The notes: generated by a model from the sequence alone, not told the origin. A stretch of DNA of 41,737 bases from Flavobacterium psychrophilum (GCA_945905915.1 CAMDQL010000009.1:1-41737), one strand, 5' to 3'; shown: positions 1 to 9,192, counted from the stretch's first letter. Program-made: numbers and translations.

Positions 1-291
1 GTGCACGAACAAAATACTAAATTAGTATATGTTTATGATTTATTCAGCATGTGGACTTTCTTTGTAGAATTAGCCGCTATTGAAGAAAATGAAAATGGAG
101 TAACCTATCCTGCCTTACTTTTTTCTCACGGAGAACTTCCTGCAGAAGCACTTCAAAGTGGGTTAAGAGGTGACTTATCTGAAGATGATATGTTTGGCGA
201 ATTTGAAGATGACTTAGACGATGACGATTTAGACATGTTTGAAGGCGACGACAGTTTTGAAGACATGGGATTTGAAGAAAACTGGAATTAA
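1..291 (+). CDS. Plasmid pRiA4b ORF-3-like family protein, C-terminal part (5' end outside window)
   Basis: The reading frame is open from base 1 and ends at a TAA at 289-291. The GTG at position 1 is most likely an internal valine codon, because relatives in Bacteroidetes are about 170 residues and carry roughly 70 more residues before this point. The visible part opens with the family-like stretch LVYVYDLFSMWTFFVEL, followed by a very acidic tail rich in Asp and Glu (about residues 60-92). The family is named after an ORF on plasmid pRiA4b and related to the passenger protein of IS1096. Its biochemical role is unknown and this copy has no transposon around it. The next gene begins about 95 bases downstream on the same strand. 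The family call rests on recognition of the sequence pattern. Confidence 0.6.
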   Translation: MHEQNTKLVYVYDLFSMWTFFVELAAIEENENGVTYPALLFSHGELPAEALQSGLRGDLSEDDMFGEFEDDLDDDDLDMFEGDDSFEDMGFEENWN

Positions 292-386
292 TATTCAAGA
301 GGAAAGAAAATAGATTTCAAATTAAAATTCACAAGAACATATGAGAGTCTTTTTCTCTATAATCTATGTTCTTTATTCTTAAAAAA

Positions 387-1445
387 ATGATCAACTTATT
401 TAATGCACATATAGAAAATCTATCCATTCATAGAGTAGGTAATAAAAGCCGAAACGAAGCCATTTTCTTATCTGATAAACCGTATGGATTAAATGATGAA
501 ATTGTGCCTTTATTAAAAGAATATTTCTTTAAATCTTTTCGTGAAAAAGAAGAAAACTATTTTCAGTTTGCCCATGAAGTAGATTTAGAATATAACGAAA
601 TGTTTAATTTTGCAACCGAAGTTTTCAATAGTCCAAGTGAAATACACAGCGTTTCAAAAAAAATTACTCAGCACCTTTTTGAACAATCCAATCATCCGCA
701 TATTAAAATCGGAGAAGTATATGTTGCCTATTTTACAAATGTTTTGATCGATAATAACGTGGTTGATGCCATTGGTGTTTTTAAAAGTGAAGTGCAAACC
801 GATTTCTTACAATTTGAAGAAAAAGAAAGCAACTTAGAAATGATTTTACAACAAGGAATCAACTTAAATAAGTTAGACAAAGGCTGTATCATTTTTAATT
901 ACAAAAAAGAGGAAGGTTACAAAATTTTAACCGTTGATAGTAACCGTTACGATACACGTTATTGGCTAGAACATTTCCTATCTGTTGATGCGTTTCAAGA
1001 TGAAAACTTCATGACAAAAAAGTACTTAAAATTCTGTCAAGAGTTTGCAAAAGAAGTAGTTTTACCCGCCGAAGACAAACAACAAGAAGTATTGTTTATG
1101 AATCGTGCCATCAATCACTTTGCGAAAAATGATGAATTTGAAGAAACCGCTTTCTTGAACGAAGTAATGCAAAATCCAGAATTTATTCCAGAATTTAAAA
1201 ATTATAAAGTTGATAAAGGTGCAAAATATAGCATTGAAGACGTATCCAGTTTTCCAATTGCCAATGCTGCCGTGACTGATGTGCGTCGTACCTTGAAAAA
1301 CACAATTCAATTAGATACAAATATCCAAATCAAATTAGATTTCATCAACCCAGAAAGTGCAGAGAAATTCGTAGAAAAAGGTTGGGACGAAGAAAAACAA
1401 ATGTATTACTACTTGGTGTACTTCAATAAAGAACAAAAATCGTAA
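387..1445 (+). CDS. Nucleoid-associated protein (NdpA/YejK-like family)
   Basis: A 352-residue cytoplasmic protein beginning MINLFNAHIENLSIHRVG, the typical start of Bacteroidetes members of the NdpA/YejK nucleoid-associated family. The frame extends up to an ATG at 366, but the seven extra residues are not family-like, so I place the start at 387. There is no signal peptide or membrane segment. Length is close to the usual 330-350 residues. E. coli YejK is a nucleoid-associated protein of unclear physiological role, and the same caution applies here. A 9-bp stem with a short T-rich tail follows at 1495-1530 and may end the transcript. The gene looks like a single transcription unit. Confidence 0.75.
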   Translation: MINLFNAHIENLSIHRVGNKSRNEAIFLSDKPYGLNDEIVPLLKEYFFKSFREKEENYFQFAHEVDLEYNEMFNFATEVFNSPSEIHSVSKKITQHLFEQSNHPHIKIGEVYVAYFTNVLIDNNVVDAIGVFKSEVQTDFLQFEEKESNLEMILQQGINLNKLDKGCIIFNYKKEEGYKILTVDSNRYDTRYWLEHFLSVDAFQDENFMTKKYLKFCQEFAKEVVLPAEDKQQEVLFMNRAINHFAKNDEFEETAFLNEVMQNPEFIPEFKNYKVDKGAKYSIEDVSSFPIANAAVTDVRRTLKNTIQLDTNIQIKLDFINPESAEKFVEKGWDEEKQMYYYLVYFNKEQKS

Positions 1446-1494
1446 ACATCTTACATACAAATTATTAGACCCAATTACAATCATACTAAAGAAC

Positions 1495-1530
1495 AAAGAA
1501 ATTTAAGTAAATTGCTACTAATTTCTTTTT
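1495..1530 (+). terminator. Possible weak terminator after the nucleoid-associated protein gene
   Basis: AAAGAAATT at 1495-1503 is complementary to AATTTCTTT at 1520-1528, with a 16-base loop and a run of T residues at the 3' side. The stem is AT-only, so this is a weak call. Confidence 0.3.
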
Positions 1531-1628
1531 CAATTAAAACGTAAGATATTTTTTAAAAACAACTGCTTTTTATTGGTAACGAAATACCTGTCTTTTCGTC
1601 TTATCTATAAATTAAAAAACGAAAGAAT

Positions 1629-2525
1629 TTGGAAACCATATTAAAAATCACCAATTTAAATAAAATTTTCAATAGAAGATTACATGCTGTTAAAAATGTT
1701 TCTTTTGAAATTAAAAAAGGCAATGTTTATGGCATTCTTGGTCCAAATGGCTCAGGTAAATCAACCACTTTAGGAATCGTATTAAACGTTGTTAATAAAA
1801 CTTCGGGCGAGTTTGAGTGGTTTGAAGGCAAATCAACTACCCATGAAGCCTTGAAAAAAGTGGGAGCTATTATTGAGCGACCAAACTTTTATCCCTACAT
1901 GACTGCTAAAGAAAATTTAGAATTGGTTTGCAAAATAAAAGGGACTCCCTTATTAAAAGTAGAGGAAAAATTAGAATTAGTTGGGCTTTTGGAGCGGAAA
2001 AACGATAAATTCAGAACCTTTTCTTTAGGTATGAAACAACGATTAGCTATTGCTTCTGCCCTACTCAATGATCCTGAAATTTTAATTTTAGACGAACCCA
2101 CAAATGGTTTAGATCCACAAGGTATTCGCCAAATTCGGGACATTATAAGGGTTATTGCTTCACAAGGAACTACTATTTTATTGGCTTCACATTTATTAGA
2201 CGAAGTAGAAAAAGTATGTAGTCATGTAGTTGTATTACAAAAAGGCGTCATGCTATATCAAGGTTCAGTACATAACATGATTGAAAACAATAGTTTCTTT
2301 GAGCTAAAATCAAACAATAACCAACAGTTAAAATTAGTGCTTCAAAATCATCCTTCCGTTGAAAAAATAATAGATGAAGAAGAAAAAGTTTTGGTTTTTC
2401 TAAAACAAGACATTACAGCTCAAGAACTAAACTCCTACTTATTTGAAAATAAAATTGTGCTAGAACATCTTGTAAAAAGAAAAAATAGTTTAGAAGAACA
2501 ATTTTTAGAATTAACCAAAAACTAA
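1629..2525 (+). CDS. ABC-2 type transporter, ATP-binding protein (TTG start)
   Basis: A 298-residue ATPase of the NatA/BcrA-like ABC-2 exporter class. Walker A GPNGSGKST is at residues 38-46, signature SLGMKQR at 132-138, Walker B ILILDEP at 151-157 and the switch histidine at about 188 (LLASHLL). The C-terminal 90 residues are the usual poorly conserved extension. The start must be non-ATG: an in-frame TAA lies at 1608-1610, no ATG lies between it and the conserved N-terminus, and TTG at 1629 fits the family start. The permease follows after 6 bases, so the two form one exporter. The substrate cannot be read from sequence; relatives export peptides, antibiotics or sodium. It is not an obvious GldA, since no GldF or GldG partner is present. 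Confidence 0.88.
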   Translation: METILKITNLNKIFNRRLHAVKNVSFEIKKGNVYGILGPNGSGKSTTLGIVLNVVNKTSGEFEWFEGKSTTHEALKKVGAIIERPNFYPYMTAKENLELVCKIKGTPLLKVEEKLELVGLLERKNDKFRTFSLGMKQRLAIASALLNDPEILILDEPTNGLDPQGIRQIRDIIRVIASQGTTILLASHLLDEVEKVCSHVVVLQKGVMLYQGSVHNMIENNSFFELKSNNNQQLKLVLQNHPSVEKIIDEEEKVLVFLKQDITAQELNSYLFENKIVLEHLVKRKNSLEEQFLELTKN

Positions 2526-2531
2526 TCCAAA

Positions 2532-3383
2532 ATGAATAGATTACTTTCGATAGAATTTCAGAAAATATGGAAAAATAAAGCCAGTAAAGTTTTATTAATT
2601 GCTTATTTTGTTTTGTTAAGTTTTATTGCGCTTATTGCATCCATAAAATTCAGTATTGGAACATTTGAAATTAGAATTGCCAATCAAGGAATTTTTAATT
2701 TCCCATACATTTGGCATTTCAATACCTACATAGCTGCATTATTCAAAATTTTCTTAGCAATTGTTATCGTATCCATGATGGCAAATGAATATACTTATGG
2801 CACTTTAAAACAAAATTTAATCGACGGATTAAGTAAAAAAGAATTCATTATTTCAAAATTTATAGTCGTAGTTACTTTTGCATTTGCTTCAACAGTATTT
2901 ATTTTTATAATGTCACTAATTTTAGGGTATTCATTTTCTTCCTATAATGAAATTGGCATTGTTTTTTCAGACCTAGAATACTTGTTGGCCTTTTTCGTCA
3001 AACTTATTGCATTCTTTTCATTCTGTTTATTTATAGGGATTTTAGTAAAACGAAGTGCGTTTGCATTAGGCTTTATATTCATTTGGTTCATTGCTGAAAA
3101 TATTTTTTATTGGATAGTGAAGTTTTTAATTTTAGGTGGCGATGATAAAACTAAAAATTTTGGAGATACCATTATTCAGTTCTTTCCAATTGAATCCATG
3201 AGTAATTTAATCAAAGAACCGTTTTCGAGATTAAGCGCTATTAAAACAATTGAAGCTACTATTGGAGGTGCAAAAGCTGTGAAAGATTATAGCATTCACT
3301 TCTCACAAATTTCAATCGTACTTATCTGGACTGCTATCTTTATTTATGCTTCTTATTATATCCTAAAAAAGAGAGATTTATAG
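2532..3383 (+). CDS. ABC-2 type transporter, membrane permease
   Basis: A 283-residue integral membrane protein with about six hydrophobic segments: near residues 18-38, 62-83, 110-133, 150-170, 174-196 and 258-276. The N-terminus MNRLLSIEFQKIWKNKASK and the motif NEYTYGTLKQNLIDGLSKKEF (split here as NEYTYGTLKQ and NLIDGLSKKEF) are typical of ABC-2 permeases. It begins 6 bases after the ATPase gene and must pair with that protein. It ends at a TAG that touches a promoter-like TATCTTTG element for the next gene, so the exporter operon probably holds only these two genes. Confidence 0.85.
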   Translation: MNRLLSIEFQKIWKNKASKVLLIAYFVLLSFIALIASIKFSIGTFEIRIANQGIFNFPYIWHFNTYIAALFKIFLAIVIVSMMANEYTYGTLKQNLIDGLSKKEFIISKFIVVVTFAFASTVFIFIMSLILGYSFSSYNEIGIVFSDLEYLLAFFVKLIAFFSFCLFIGILVKRSAFALGFIFIWFIAENIFYWIVKFLILGGDDKTKNFGDTIIQFFPIESMSNLIKEPFSRLSAIKTIEATIGGAKAVKDYSIHFSQISIVLIWTAIFIYASYYILKKRDL

Positions 3384-3391
3384 TATCTTTG
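3384..3391 (+). promoter_or_regulatory. Promoter -7 element for the T9SS type B protein
   Basis: TATCTTTG matches the Bacteroidetes -7 consensus TAnnTTTG exactly and starts on the base after the permease stop codon. The next ATG is at 3400, so the leader would be only a few bases. No clear TTG -33 element is visible. Confidence 0.4.
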
Positions 3392-3399
3392 TTGATGCT

Positions 3400-5412
3400 A
3401 TGGTTTTAATAAATAAAATTTATTTATTGCTTATTTTTGGATTGGTATTTCAATTAGGAAATGCGCAATATATAACTGTAGACGAAAGTTTTACACCACA
3501 GCAATTGATCGAAGACAAATTAATCAATAGTCCGTGTGCTAATGTTTTTAATGTTTCTGTTTCGGGAGGAAATTTTGCTTCGGGCGAAAAAAGCTATGGT
3601 TATTTTGATACAACTGGAACCGGGTTTCCTTTTACAAACGGAATTGTATTAACAACTGGAAAAACAATAAATACCATTGGACCAAATGCTTCTCTTTCTG
3701 ATGATGGTGGAAATATGGGATGGGATGGCGACCCCGATTTAAATCAGGCATTAGGATTAACCAATACCTTTAATGCAACCGTTTTGGAGTTTGATTTTAT
3801 TCCGCAAGGCGATCATATTAGTTTTGATTATATTTTTTCCTCCGAACAATATTTATTGAATCCATCTGCAAATCAATGCAATTTTACTGATGGTTTTGCC
3901 TTTTTGTTGAAAAGAAACGGAGATCCAAATTATCAAAATTTAGCTGTAGTTCCTAATACAACTATTCCTGTAAAAGTAAATACGGTTAGAGGTCCTGGAA
4001 CTATTTGTCCGCCTGCAAATGCAGCTTATTTTGATGCTTTTAATGATATCAATCATCCCACAAATTTTAATGGACAAACCAAAGTTTTAACCGCACAATC
4101 TGATGTGATACCTGGCGACACTTATCACATTAAATTAGTAATTGCTGATGAAGGAAATTACAGATACGACTCGGCACTATTTTTAGGTGGTGAAAGTTTT
4201 AATTTCGGAATTGATTTAGGCGAAGATCGATTAATTTCGACTGGAACTGCGCTTTGTCCTACTCAAACTTTACCTTTAAATGCCACTCAAACTAGTGCAA
4301 TTGGATATCAATGGTTTGAGAACAATGTTGCATTAGTTAGTGAAACAAACCCAACTTATCTAGTAACTTCGGCAGGTGATTATTCGGTAACAATAAATTA
4401 TGGCGGTAATTGTGAAGCAATAGGAACAATAAATATAGAATATGCTGTTGATTTAATCGTCGATCAAACAAGTTTTTCAAAATGTGATATTGATGCAAAT
4501 CAAGACGGAATCACAGCATTCAATTTAACTGATATCATCCCTGATTTATTTACTAATTTACCTTCAAATTATACGATTTCTTTTTTTGCATCAACAACCA
4601 GTACTTCAGCCTTACCATCTATTTATGCAAATACAAATCCGTATCTGCAAACTATTTATGCTCGAATAACGAATATTCAAGGATGTTATTCAGATTATCC
4701 TTTAGATTTAATTGTAAATACGTTTCCAGCGATAATTACCGATGAAGAAGTTGGGTTATGTGAAAATACTTCAATAATATTAGACGCAGGCTCTGGTTTC
4801 ACAACTTATTCTTGGAATACAACTCCAGTTCAAAATGCTCAAACCATTACAGTAGCAAATTCAGGAACTTATTCAGTACTACTCACCAATGCTTCAAACT
4901 GTTCAAAAACCAAAACGTTTACCGTTACACCATCCGGAATTGCAACAATTAACGACATTATTATTACTGATTTTTCAGAAAACAATACAATAACCGTAGA
5001 TTATACTGGGATAAGCACTTATGTTTTTTCATTGGATGGAACTAACTATCAAAGCTCTCCTACTTTTACAAACTTAAGCGAAGGATTCTATACTGTATAT
5101 GTAAAAGATACTAAAGATTGTGGAGTTGTTCCTTCTACGTTTTATATTTTAGATTATCCAAAGTTTTTCACCCCAAATGGCGACGGAATTAATGATTTTT
5201 GGAGCATAAAAAACCTTAACCAACGTAACTTACAAAATGGCACCATTGAAATTTTTGATCGATATGGAAAGCTAATTCACCAAATTAATAGCCGAAATCA
5301 AGTTTGGGACGGAACATTCAATGGCGTTAACTTAACGAGTTCAGATTATTGGTTTCAAATGAAATTAGCTGATGGTAAAATCATAAAAGGACATTTTTCA
5401 TTAAAACGTTAG
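3400..5412 (+). CDS. Secreted T9SS type B sorting domain protein with choice-of-anchor L domain
   Basis: A 670-residue secreted protein. Residues 1-22 form a signal peptide ending LGNAQ. Residues about 40-250 resemble the choice-of-anchor L domain found in large surface proteins of Bacteroidetes, with motifs such as FDYIFSSEQY and FAFLLKRNGDP. The middle holds Ig/PKD-like beta-strand repeats with GDYSVTI and GTYSVLL strands. The last 85 residues (about 586-670), starting PKFFTPNGDGINDFW, form the gliding-motility-associated CHU_C type B sorting domain. T9SS therefore should carry it to the cell surface, where type B proteins often stay attached by a mechanism involving SprF-like partners. An adhesive role is likely but not proven. 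It lies between an exporter and nrnA and probably has its own promoter. Confidence 0.9.
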   Translation: MVLINKIYLLLIFGLVFQLGNAQYITVDESFTPQQLIEDKLINSPCANVFNVSVSGGNFASGEKSYGYFDTTGTGFPFTNGIVLTTGKTINTIGPNASLSDDGGNMGWDGDPDLNQALGLTNTFNATVLEFDFIPQGDHISFDYIFSSEQYLLNPSANQCNFTDGFAFLLKRNGDPNYQNLAVVPNTTIPVKVNTVRGPGTICPPANAAYFDAFNDINHPTNFNGQTKVLTAQSDVIPGDTYHIKLVIADEGNYRYDSALFLGGESFNFGIDLGEDRLISTGTALCPTQTLPLNATQTSAIGYQWFENNVALVSETNPTYLVTSAGDYSVTINYGGNCEAIGTINIEYAVDLIVDQTSFSKCDIDANQDGITAFNLTDIIPDLFTNLPSNYTISFFASTTSTSALPSIYANTNPYLQTIYARITNIQGCYSDYPLDLIVNTFPAIITDEEVGLCENTSIILDAGSGFTTYSWNTTPVQNAQTITVANSGTYSVLLTNASNCSKTKTFTVTPSGIATINDIIITDFSENNTITVDYTGISTYVFSLDGTNYQSSPTFTNLSEGFYTVYVKDTKDCGVVPSTFYILDYPKFFTPNGDGINDFWSIKNLNQRNLQNGTIEIFDRYGKLIHQINSRNQVWDGTFNGVNLTSSDYWFQMKLADGKIIKGHFSLKR

Positions 5413-5421
5413 GCATAATTA

Positions 5422-5452
5422 TTGCACAATAGCGTACAAAATAATATATTCG
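5422..5452 (+). promoter_or_regulatory. Putative promoter of nrnA
   Basis: TTG at 5422-5424 and TATATTCG at 5445-5452 (one mismatch to TAnnTTTG) are separated by 20 bases. The ATG lies 5 bases further on, so the mRNA would be leaderless or nearly so. Confidence 0.4.
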
Positions 5453-5456
5453 CAGT

Positions 5457-6467
5457 ATGATGCAAACAAACGAAATCGAAGCGATTAAATCACTTTTAGC
5501 TACTCCAAAAAAAATAGGGATTATTCCACATAGAAATCCAGATGGAGACGCTATGGGATCAACTTTAGGACTCTATCATCTCTTAAAGCAATTGCAACAT
5601 GAGGTCGTGGTGATAGCGCCTAATGAATTTCCTGAATTCTTAGCTTGGTTACCTGAAAGTGAAAATATCAAGATTTTTGAAAGAAATATAGAGCAATCTA
5701 GAACTTTTTTAGAAAAATGTGATCTTATTTTTACGCTCGATTTTAATGCATTACACCGCACAGGAGAAGCCATGGAAAAGGTTCTCGAATCATTAACAGC
5801 GACTAGAATAATGATTGATCATCATCAATTTCCCGATGATTATGCCACTTATACTTTTTCAGATACTTCCTATGGTTCTACTTGCCAAATGATTTATGAT
5901 TTTATTTACCAATTAGGTTATGAAAATTACATCAATAAAAGGGTTGCCACATGCTTATATACAGGAATTGTTACTGATTCTGGAAGTTTTCGTTTCCCAA
6001 AAACAACCAGTAAAACGCATCAATGTGTTGCCGATTTAATTGACAGAGGAATTAGTAATAGTGAAATACACAATTTATTATTTGACAATTCTAGCTATAA
6101 TCGTTTATTATTGCTAGGTAAAGCACTTCAGAATTTAAAAATTTTAGACCATTATAAAACGTCTTACATTACGTTAAGTCAAGAAGAATTAGATGCGTTT
6201 GGACATCAAAAAGGGGACACCGAAGGTATTGTGAATTATGGTTTAAGTATTAACGGAATTAATTTTACGGCGATTTTCATTGAAAATAAAGAAGAAGGAA
6301 TCATCAAAATTTCGTTTCGATCTCAAGGAGATTTTGACGTCAATCAATTTGCTAGAAATCACTTCAATGGTGGTGGACACATCAATGCCGCGGGTGGAAA
6401 ATCTTTTTTATCTCTAGAAGAAACGGTACAACAATTTATTGCTATTTTAGCCACTGAAAAAAAATGA
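5457..6467 (+). CDS. nrnA: DHH-family phosphoesterase, bifunctional oligoribonuclease/pAp phosphatase
   Basis: A 336-residue DHH/DHHA1 protein. The metal-site motifs are visible: HRNPDGDAMG at residues 25-34, the aspartate in LDFNALHR at about 95, and DHH at 121-123. The substrate-binding GGGH motif of the DHHA1 domain is at about 305-308, inside FNGGGHINAAGG. NrnA enzymes degrade nanoRNAs of 2-5 nucleotides and dephosphorylate pAp in the cytoplasm. Two consecutive ATG codons (5457 and 5460) could start translation. The stop codon overlaps the gldI start (ATGA), so the two genes are translationally coupled; the same order gives gldI a housekeeping promoter. Confidence 0.9.
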   Translation: MMQTNEIEAIKSLLATPKKIGIIPHRNPDGDAMGSTLGLYHLLKQLQHEVVVIAPNEFPEFLAWLPESENIKIFERNIEQSRTFLEKCDLIFTLDFNALHRTGEAMEKVLESLTATRIMIDHHQFPDDYATYTFSDTSYGSTCQMIYDFIYQLGYENYINKRVATCLYTGIVTDSGSFRFPKTTSKTHQCVADLIDRGISNSEIHNLLFDNSSYNRLLLLGKALQNLKILDHYKTSYITLSQEELDAFGHQKGDTEGIVNYGLSINGINFTAIFIENKEEGIIKISFRSQGDFDVNQFARNHFNGGGHINAAGGKSFLSLEETVQQFIAILATEKK

Positions 6468-7033
6468 AAATGAAAATTATAAATGTACTAATAGTGAGCC
6501 TGTTTTTGGTCTTTTTAAATAGCTGTTCACAACGGCAAGAAGAAGCACGTAGACCTATTTCTCATGCTTCAGGCACTTTTATTAAAGAATCGATTGAGCG
6601 CAATAAAAAATTAGTTGCTACCGAAGAAAAAATTATCGATTCCATCATTAAAAATGATACTTTAAAAGAATATCTGGCTTCAAGCAAAGGCTATTGGTAT
6701 AAATATGAAACTAAATCTGAATTAGAAACCGTTTTTCCAAAAAGAGGCGATATTGTATACTATGAATATGAAATTAAAGATTTAGAAAATACCATAATTT
6801 ATACAAAAGAGGAAACTAAACCTCAAGAATATTATGTTGATAAAGAAAATATCATGATAGGATTACGAGATGGTATCAAGTTAATGAAAAAAGGCGAAAC
6901 CATTTCTTTCCTTTTTCCTTCGCACATGGCCTATGGATACCATGGCGATGATGATAAAATAGGAACCAACCAGCCTATTATTTGTACAGTAACGTTGAAC
7001 GATATAAAATTAGATCCACAAACTAAAAATTAA
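6464..7033 (+). CDS. gldI: Gliding motility-associated FKBP-type peptidyl-prolyl isomerase lipoprotein GldI
   Basis: A 189-residue lipoprotein. The signal peptide ends in the lipobox LNSC with the lipidated Cys at residue 21. Residues about 85-185 form a FKBP-type peptidyl-prolyl isomerase domain, with the late motif [13 protein letters not shown]. In Flavobacterium johnsoniae, GldI is needed for gliding, and it is thought to help fold T9SS/gliding proteins in the periplasm. The N-terminal pattern ([26 protein letters not shown]) is characteristic of GldI. An ATG at 6470 (MKIIN) is an alternative start. It overlaps nrnA by 4 bases and lies 4 bases before a second isomerase gene, so three folding factors are co-transcribed. 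Confidence 0.9.
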   Translation: MKMKIINVLIVSLFLVFLNSCSQRQEEARRPISHASGTFIKESIERNKKLVATEEKIIDSIIKNDTLKEYLASSKGYWYKYETKSELETVFPKRGDIVYYEYEIKDLENTIIYTKEETKPQEYYVDKENIMIGLRDGIKLMKKGETISFLFPSHMAYGYHGDDDKIGTNQPIICTVTLNDIKLDPQTKN

Positions 7034-7037
7034 TACC

Positions 7038-8123
7038 ATGAAACCGATTTCTTTTTTACTAGTAAGTTTAGTTGCATTATTTTCTGCCTGTACTAAATCT
7101 TATGATCATTTAGGCGAAGGTTTGTATGCCGAAATTGAAACTTCAAAAGGAACTATGATTGCCAAATTAGAGTATCAAAAAGCACCCAATACAGTGGCCA
7201 ATTTTGTTTCATTAACCGAAGGTAAAAATCCTTTTGTAAGTGAAGAATTCAAAGGAAAAGCATTTTATGACGGATTAACTTTTCATAGGGTTATCACCGA
7301 TTTTATGGCACAATGTGGCGATCCAAATGGCGATGGATCTGGAGGTCCTGGTTATAAATTTAAAGATGAATTTCATCCCGATTTAAAACATAATAAAGCA
7401 GGAATTCTAGCTATGGCAAATGCTGGACCAGCAACAAATGGCAGTCAGTTTTTTATTACACATAAAGCAACTCCGTGGTTAGACAATGTTCACAGTGTTT
7501 TTGGCGAAGTTATTGAAGGAATTGAAATTATAAATACTCTTGAAGGTGAAGATGTAATTGAAAAAATTACAATTATTAGAATAGGAAACGAAGCTAAAAA
7601 GTTTGATGCCGTAAAGATTTTTAAAAATTATTACGCAAAACAAGCTAAAGCGCAAAAAGAACTTGAAGAAAAAACAGAAAAAATTAGAGCGCAAAAAGCA
7701 CAAGAATTTATAGATGTTAAAAAAAATGGCACTAAAACAAAATCTGGATTAGTTTATAAAATTATTACAAAGGGTTCGGGTAAAAAACCAACAACGGGCT
7801 CAAATGTGTTCATTCATTATGCAGGTTATTTAGAAAACGGCCAATTATTTGACACCAGTTATGAAGAAATAGCCAAACAATTTGGAACATTTGACCCAAA
7901 TCGTGCTGCTCAAAACGGATACACACCTATGGCATCGAGCATTGGAAACTTGCGTTTTATTCCGGGTTTTAATGAAGGAGTAGAATTAATGAATTTTGGC
8001 GACAAAGCCATCTTCTATATTCCATCACACTTAGGTTATGGTATGCAGGGAGCTGGTGATCTTATTCCAGCAAACGCTAATTTAATATTTGAAATAGAAC
8101 TTTTAGAAAAATCAACTAATTAA
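7038..8123 (+). CDS. Cyclophilin-FKBP fusion peptidyl-prolyl isomerase, lipoprotein
   Basis: A 361-residue lipoprotein (lipobox ALFSAC, Cys18) joining two unrelated isomerase folds. Residues about 30-190 are a cyclophilin: FHRVI at 82-86 with the catalytic arginine at 84, [15 protein letters not shown] at 126-140, and the tryptophan that marks cyclosporin-type sites kept in PWLDN. A charged Lys/Glu/Ala-rich linker (about 195-230) leads to an FKBP domain at about 240-361, with [21 protein letters not shown] and [13 protein letters not shown]. The FKBP domain carries an insertion of about 25 residues after FDTS compared with the next gene. It sits 4 bases after gldI and 7 bases before its paralogue. 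Anchored in the periplasm, it probably assists folding of exported proteins. Confidence 0.9.
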   Translation: MKPISFLLVSLVALFSACTKSYDHLGEGLYAEIETSKGTMIAKLEYQKAPNTVANFVSLTEGKNPFVSEEFKGKAFYDGLTFHRVITDFMAQCGDPNGDGSGGPGYKFKDEFHPDLKHNKAGILAMANAGPATNGSQFFITHKATPWLDNVHSVFGEVIEGIEIINTLEGEDVIEKITIIRIGNEAKKFDAVKIFKNYYAKQAKAQKELEEKTEKIRAQKAQEFIDVKKNGTKTKSGLVYKIITKGSGKKPTTGSNVFIHYAGYLENGQLFDTSYEEIAKQFGTFDPNRAAQNGYTPMASSIGNLRFIPGFNEGVELMNFGDKAIFYIPSHLGYGMQGAGDLIPANANLIFEIELLEKSTN

Positions 8124-8130
8124 TAATACA

Positions 8131-9141
8131 ATGAAAAAAATAATCACGCTTACAATGGCTCTTATAGGATTTAGCACTTTTTGCTTTTCACAAGAGAAAA
8201 AAAATGAAGGAATTTTTGCTGAGTTTAATACTACGAAAGGAAAAATTGTAACACAATTAGAGTATCAAAAAACACCTTTAACTGTTGCCAATTTTATTAC
8301 CTTAGCAGAAGGCACAAATTTGCAAGTAACCAATAGTTTAAAAGGTAAACCTTATTATAACGGATTAAAATTTCATAGAGTTATTGCCGATTTTATGATT
8401 CAAGGCGGTTGTCCAAAAGGCGACGGTTCTGGAGATCCAGGTTATAGATTTGACGATGAATTTGTTCCCGAATTAAAACATTCAGCTAAAGGAATTTTAT
8501 CAATGGCAAATGCTGGCCCTAAAACAAATGGCAGTCAGTTTTTTATTACTCATAAAGCAACCCCACATTTAGATGGAAGGCATACTGTTTTTGGACATGT
8601 TACCATTGGACTTGATGTAGTTGATAAAATTGCCAAAGATGATGTAATTACCTCTGTAAAAATAATTAGAGTAGGAAAAGAAGCTAAAAAATTTGATGCT
8701 GAAAAAATATTTAATGACTATTTTGTGAAGAAAGCAGAAGCAGATAAAATAGAAGCAGAAAAACAAAAAGCAGCCAAAGAAATAGCTTTAAAAGAATTTG
8801 AAAACGCCACTACAACTGAAAGTGGTTTAAAATATATTGTATTACAACAAGGAACTGGAAACAAGCCTGTTGCCACTAGCAATGTAAAAGTACATTATAC
8901 AGGTATGTTATTAGAAGGAAAAGTATTTGACAGTAGCGTACAACGAGGAGAGCCAATCGATTTTGGATTAAACCAAGTGATCAAAGGTTGGACCGAAGGT
9001 GTTCAATTGATGCAAGAAGGATCGAAATATAAATTTTATATTCCATCACAATTAGCCTACGGAGAAAGAGGCGCTGGCGGTGTTATTCCACCAAACACTG
9101 ACTTAATTTTTGAAGTAGAATTAATCAAGATTAATCAATAA
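8131..9141 (+). CDS. Cyclophilin-FKBP fusion peptidyl-prolyl isomerase, periplasmic
   Basis: A 336-residue paralogue of the preceding protein with the same order: cyclophilin at about 28-190, a Lys/Glu/Ala-rich linker at about 195-222, and FKBP at about 225-336. It has a cleavable signal peptide (residues 1-20, ending FCFS) and no lipobox. The cyclophilin keeps FHRVI and [15 protein letters not shown], but the cyclosporin-site tryptophan is histidine (PHLDGRH). The FKBP is closer to the consensus than that of its neighbour (KVHYTGMLLEGKVFDSS, IPSQLAYGERGAGG). The pair thus looks like a tandem duplication with one membrane-anchored and one soluble copy. A strong hairpin terminator follows at 9151-9180. 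Confidence 0.9.
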   Translation: MKKIITLTMALIGFSTFCFSQEKKNEGIFAEFNTTKGKIVTQLEYQKTPLTVANFITLAEGTNLQVTNSLKGKPYYNGLKFHRVIADFMIQGGCPKGDGSGDPGYRFDDEFVPELKHSAKGILSMANAGPKTNGSQFFITHKATPHLDGRHTVFGHVTIGLDVVDKIAKDDVITSVKIIRVGKEAKKFDAEKIFNDYFVKKAEADKIEAEKQKAAKEIALKEFENATTTESGLKYIVLQQGTGNKPVATSNVKVHYTGMLLEGKVFDSSVQRGEPIDFGLNQVIKGWTEGVQLMQEGSKYKFYIPSQLAYGERGAGGVIPPNTDLIFEVELIKINQ

Positions 9142-9150
9142 TAAATAAAA

Positions 9151-9180
9151 AAGCCGCTAATTAAATTAGCGGCTTTTTTT
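9151..9180. terminator. Bidirectional terminator between the gldI operon and the gene at 9193-9624
   Basis: AAGCCGCTAATT and its complement form a stem of about 12 bp, followed by a T-run on the plus strand. The A-run before it gives a T-run on the minus strand, so both convergent transcripts could end here. Confidence 0.85.
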
Positions 9181-9192
9181 ATGTTTAAAATA

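Noticed and set aside
1..3. GTG at base 1 as a true start codon
   Set aside because: The family has about 70 more residues before this point, so the gene enters from outside the window.
1629..2525. GldA as identity of the ABC-2 ATPase
   Set aside because: The length is similar, but no gldF or gldG permease pair is present and the sequence fits the NatA/BcrA-like group better.
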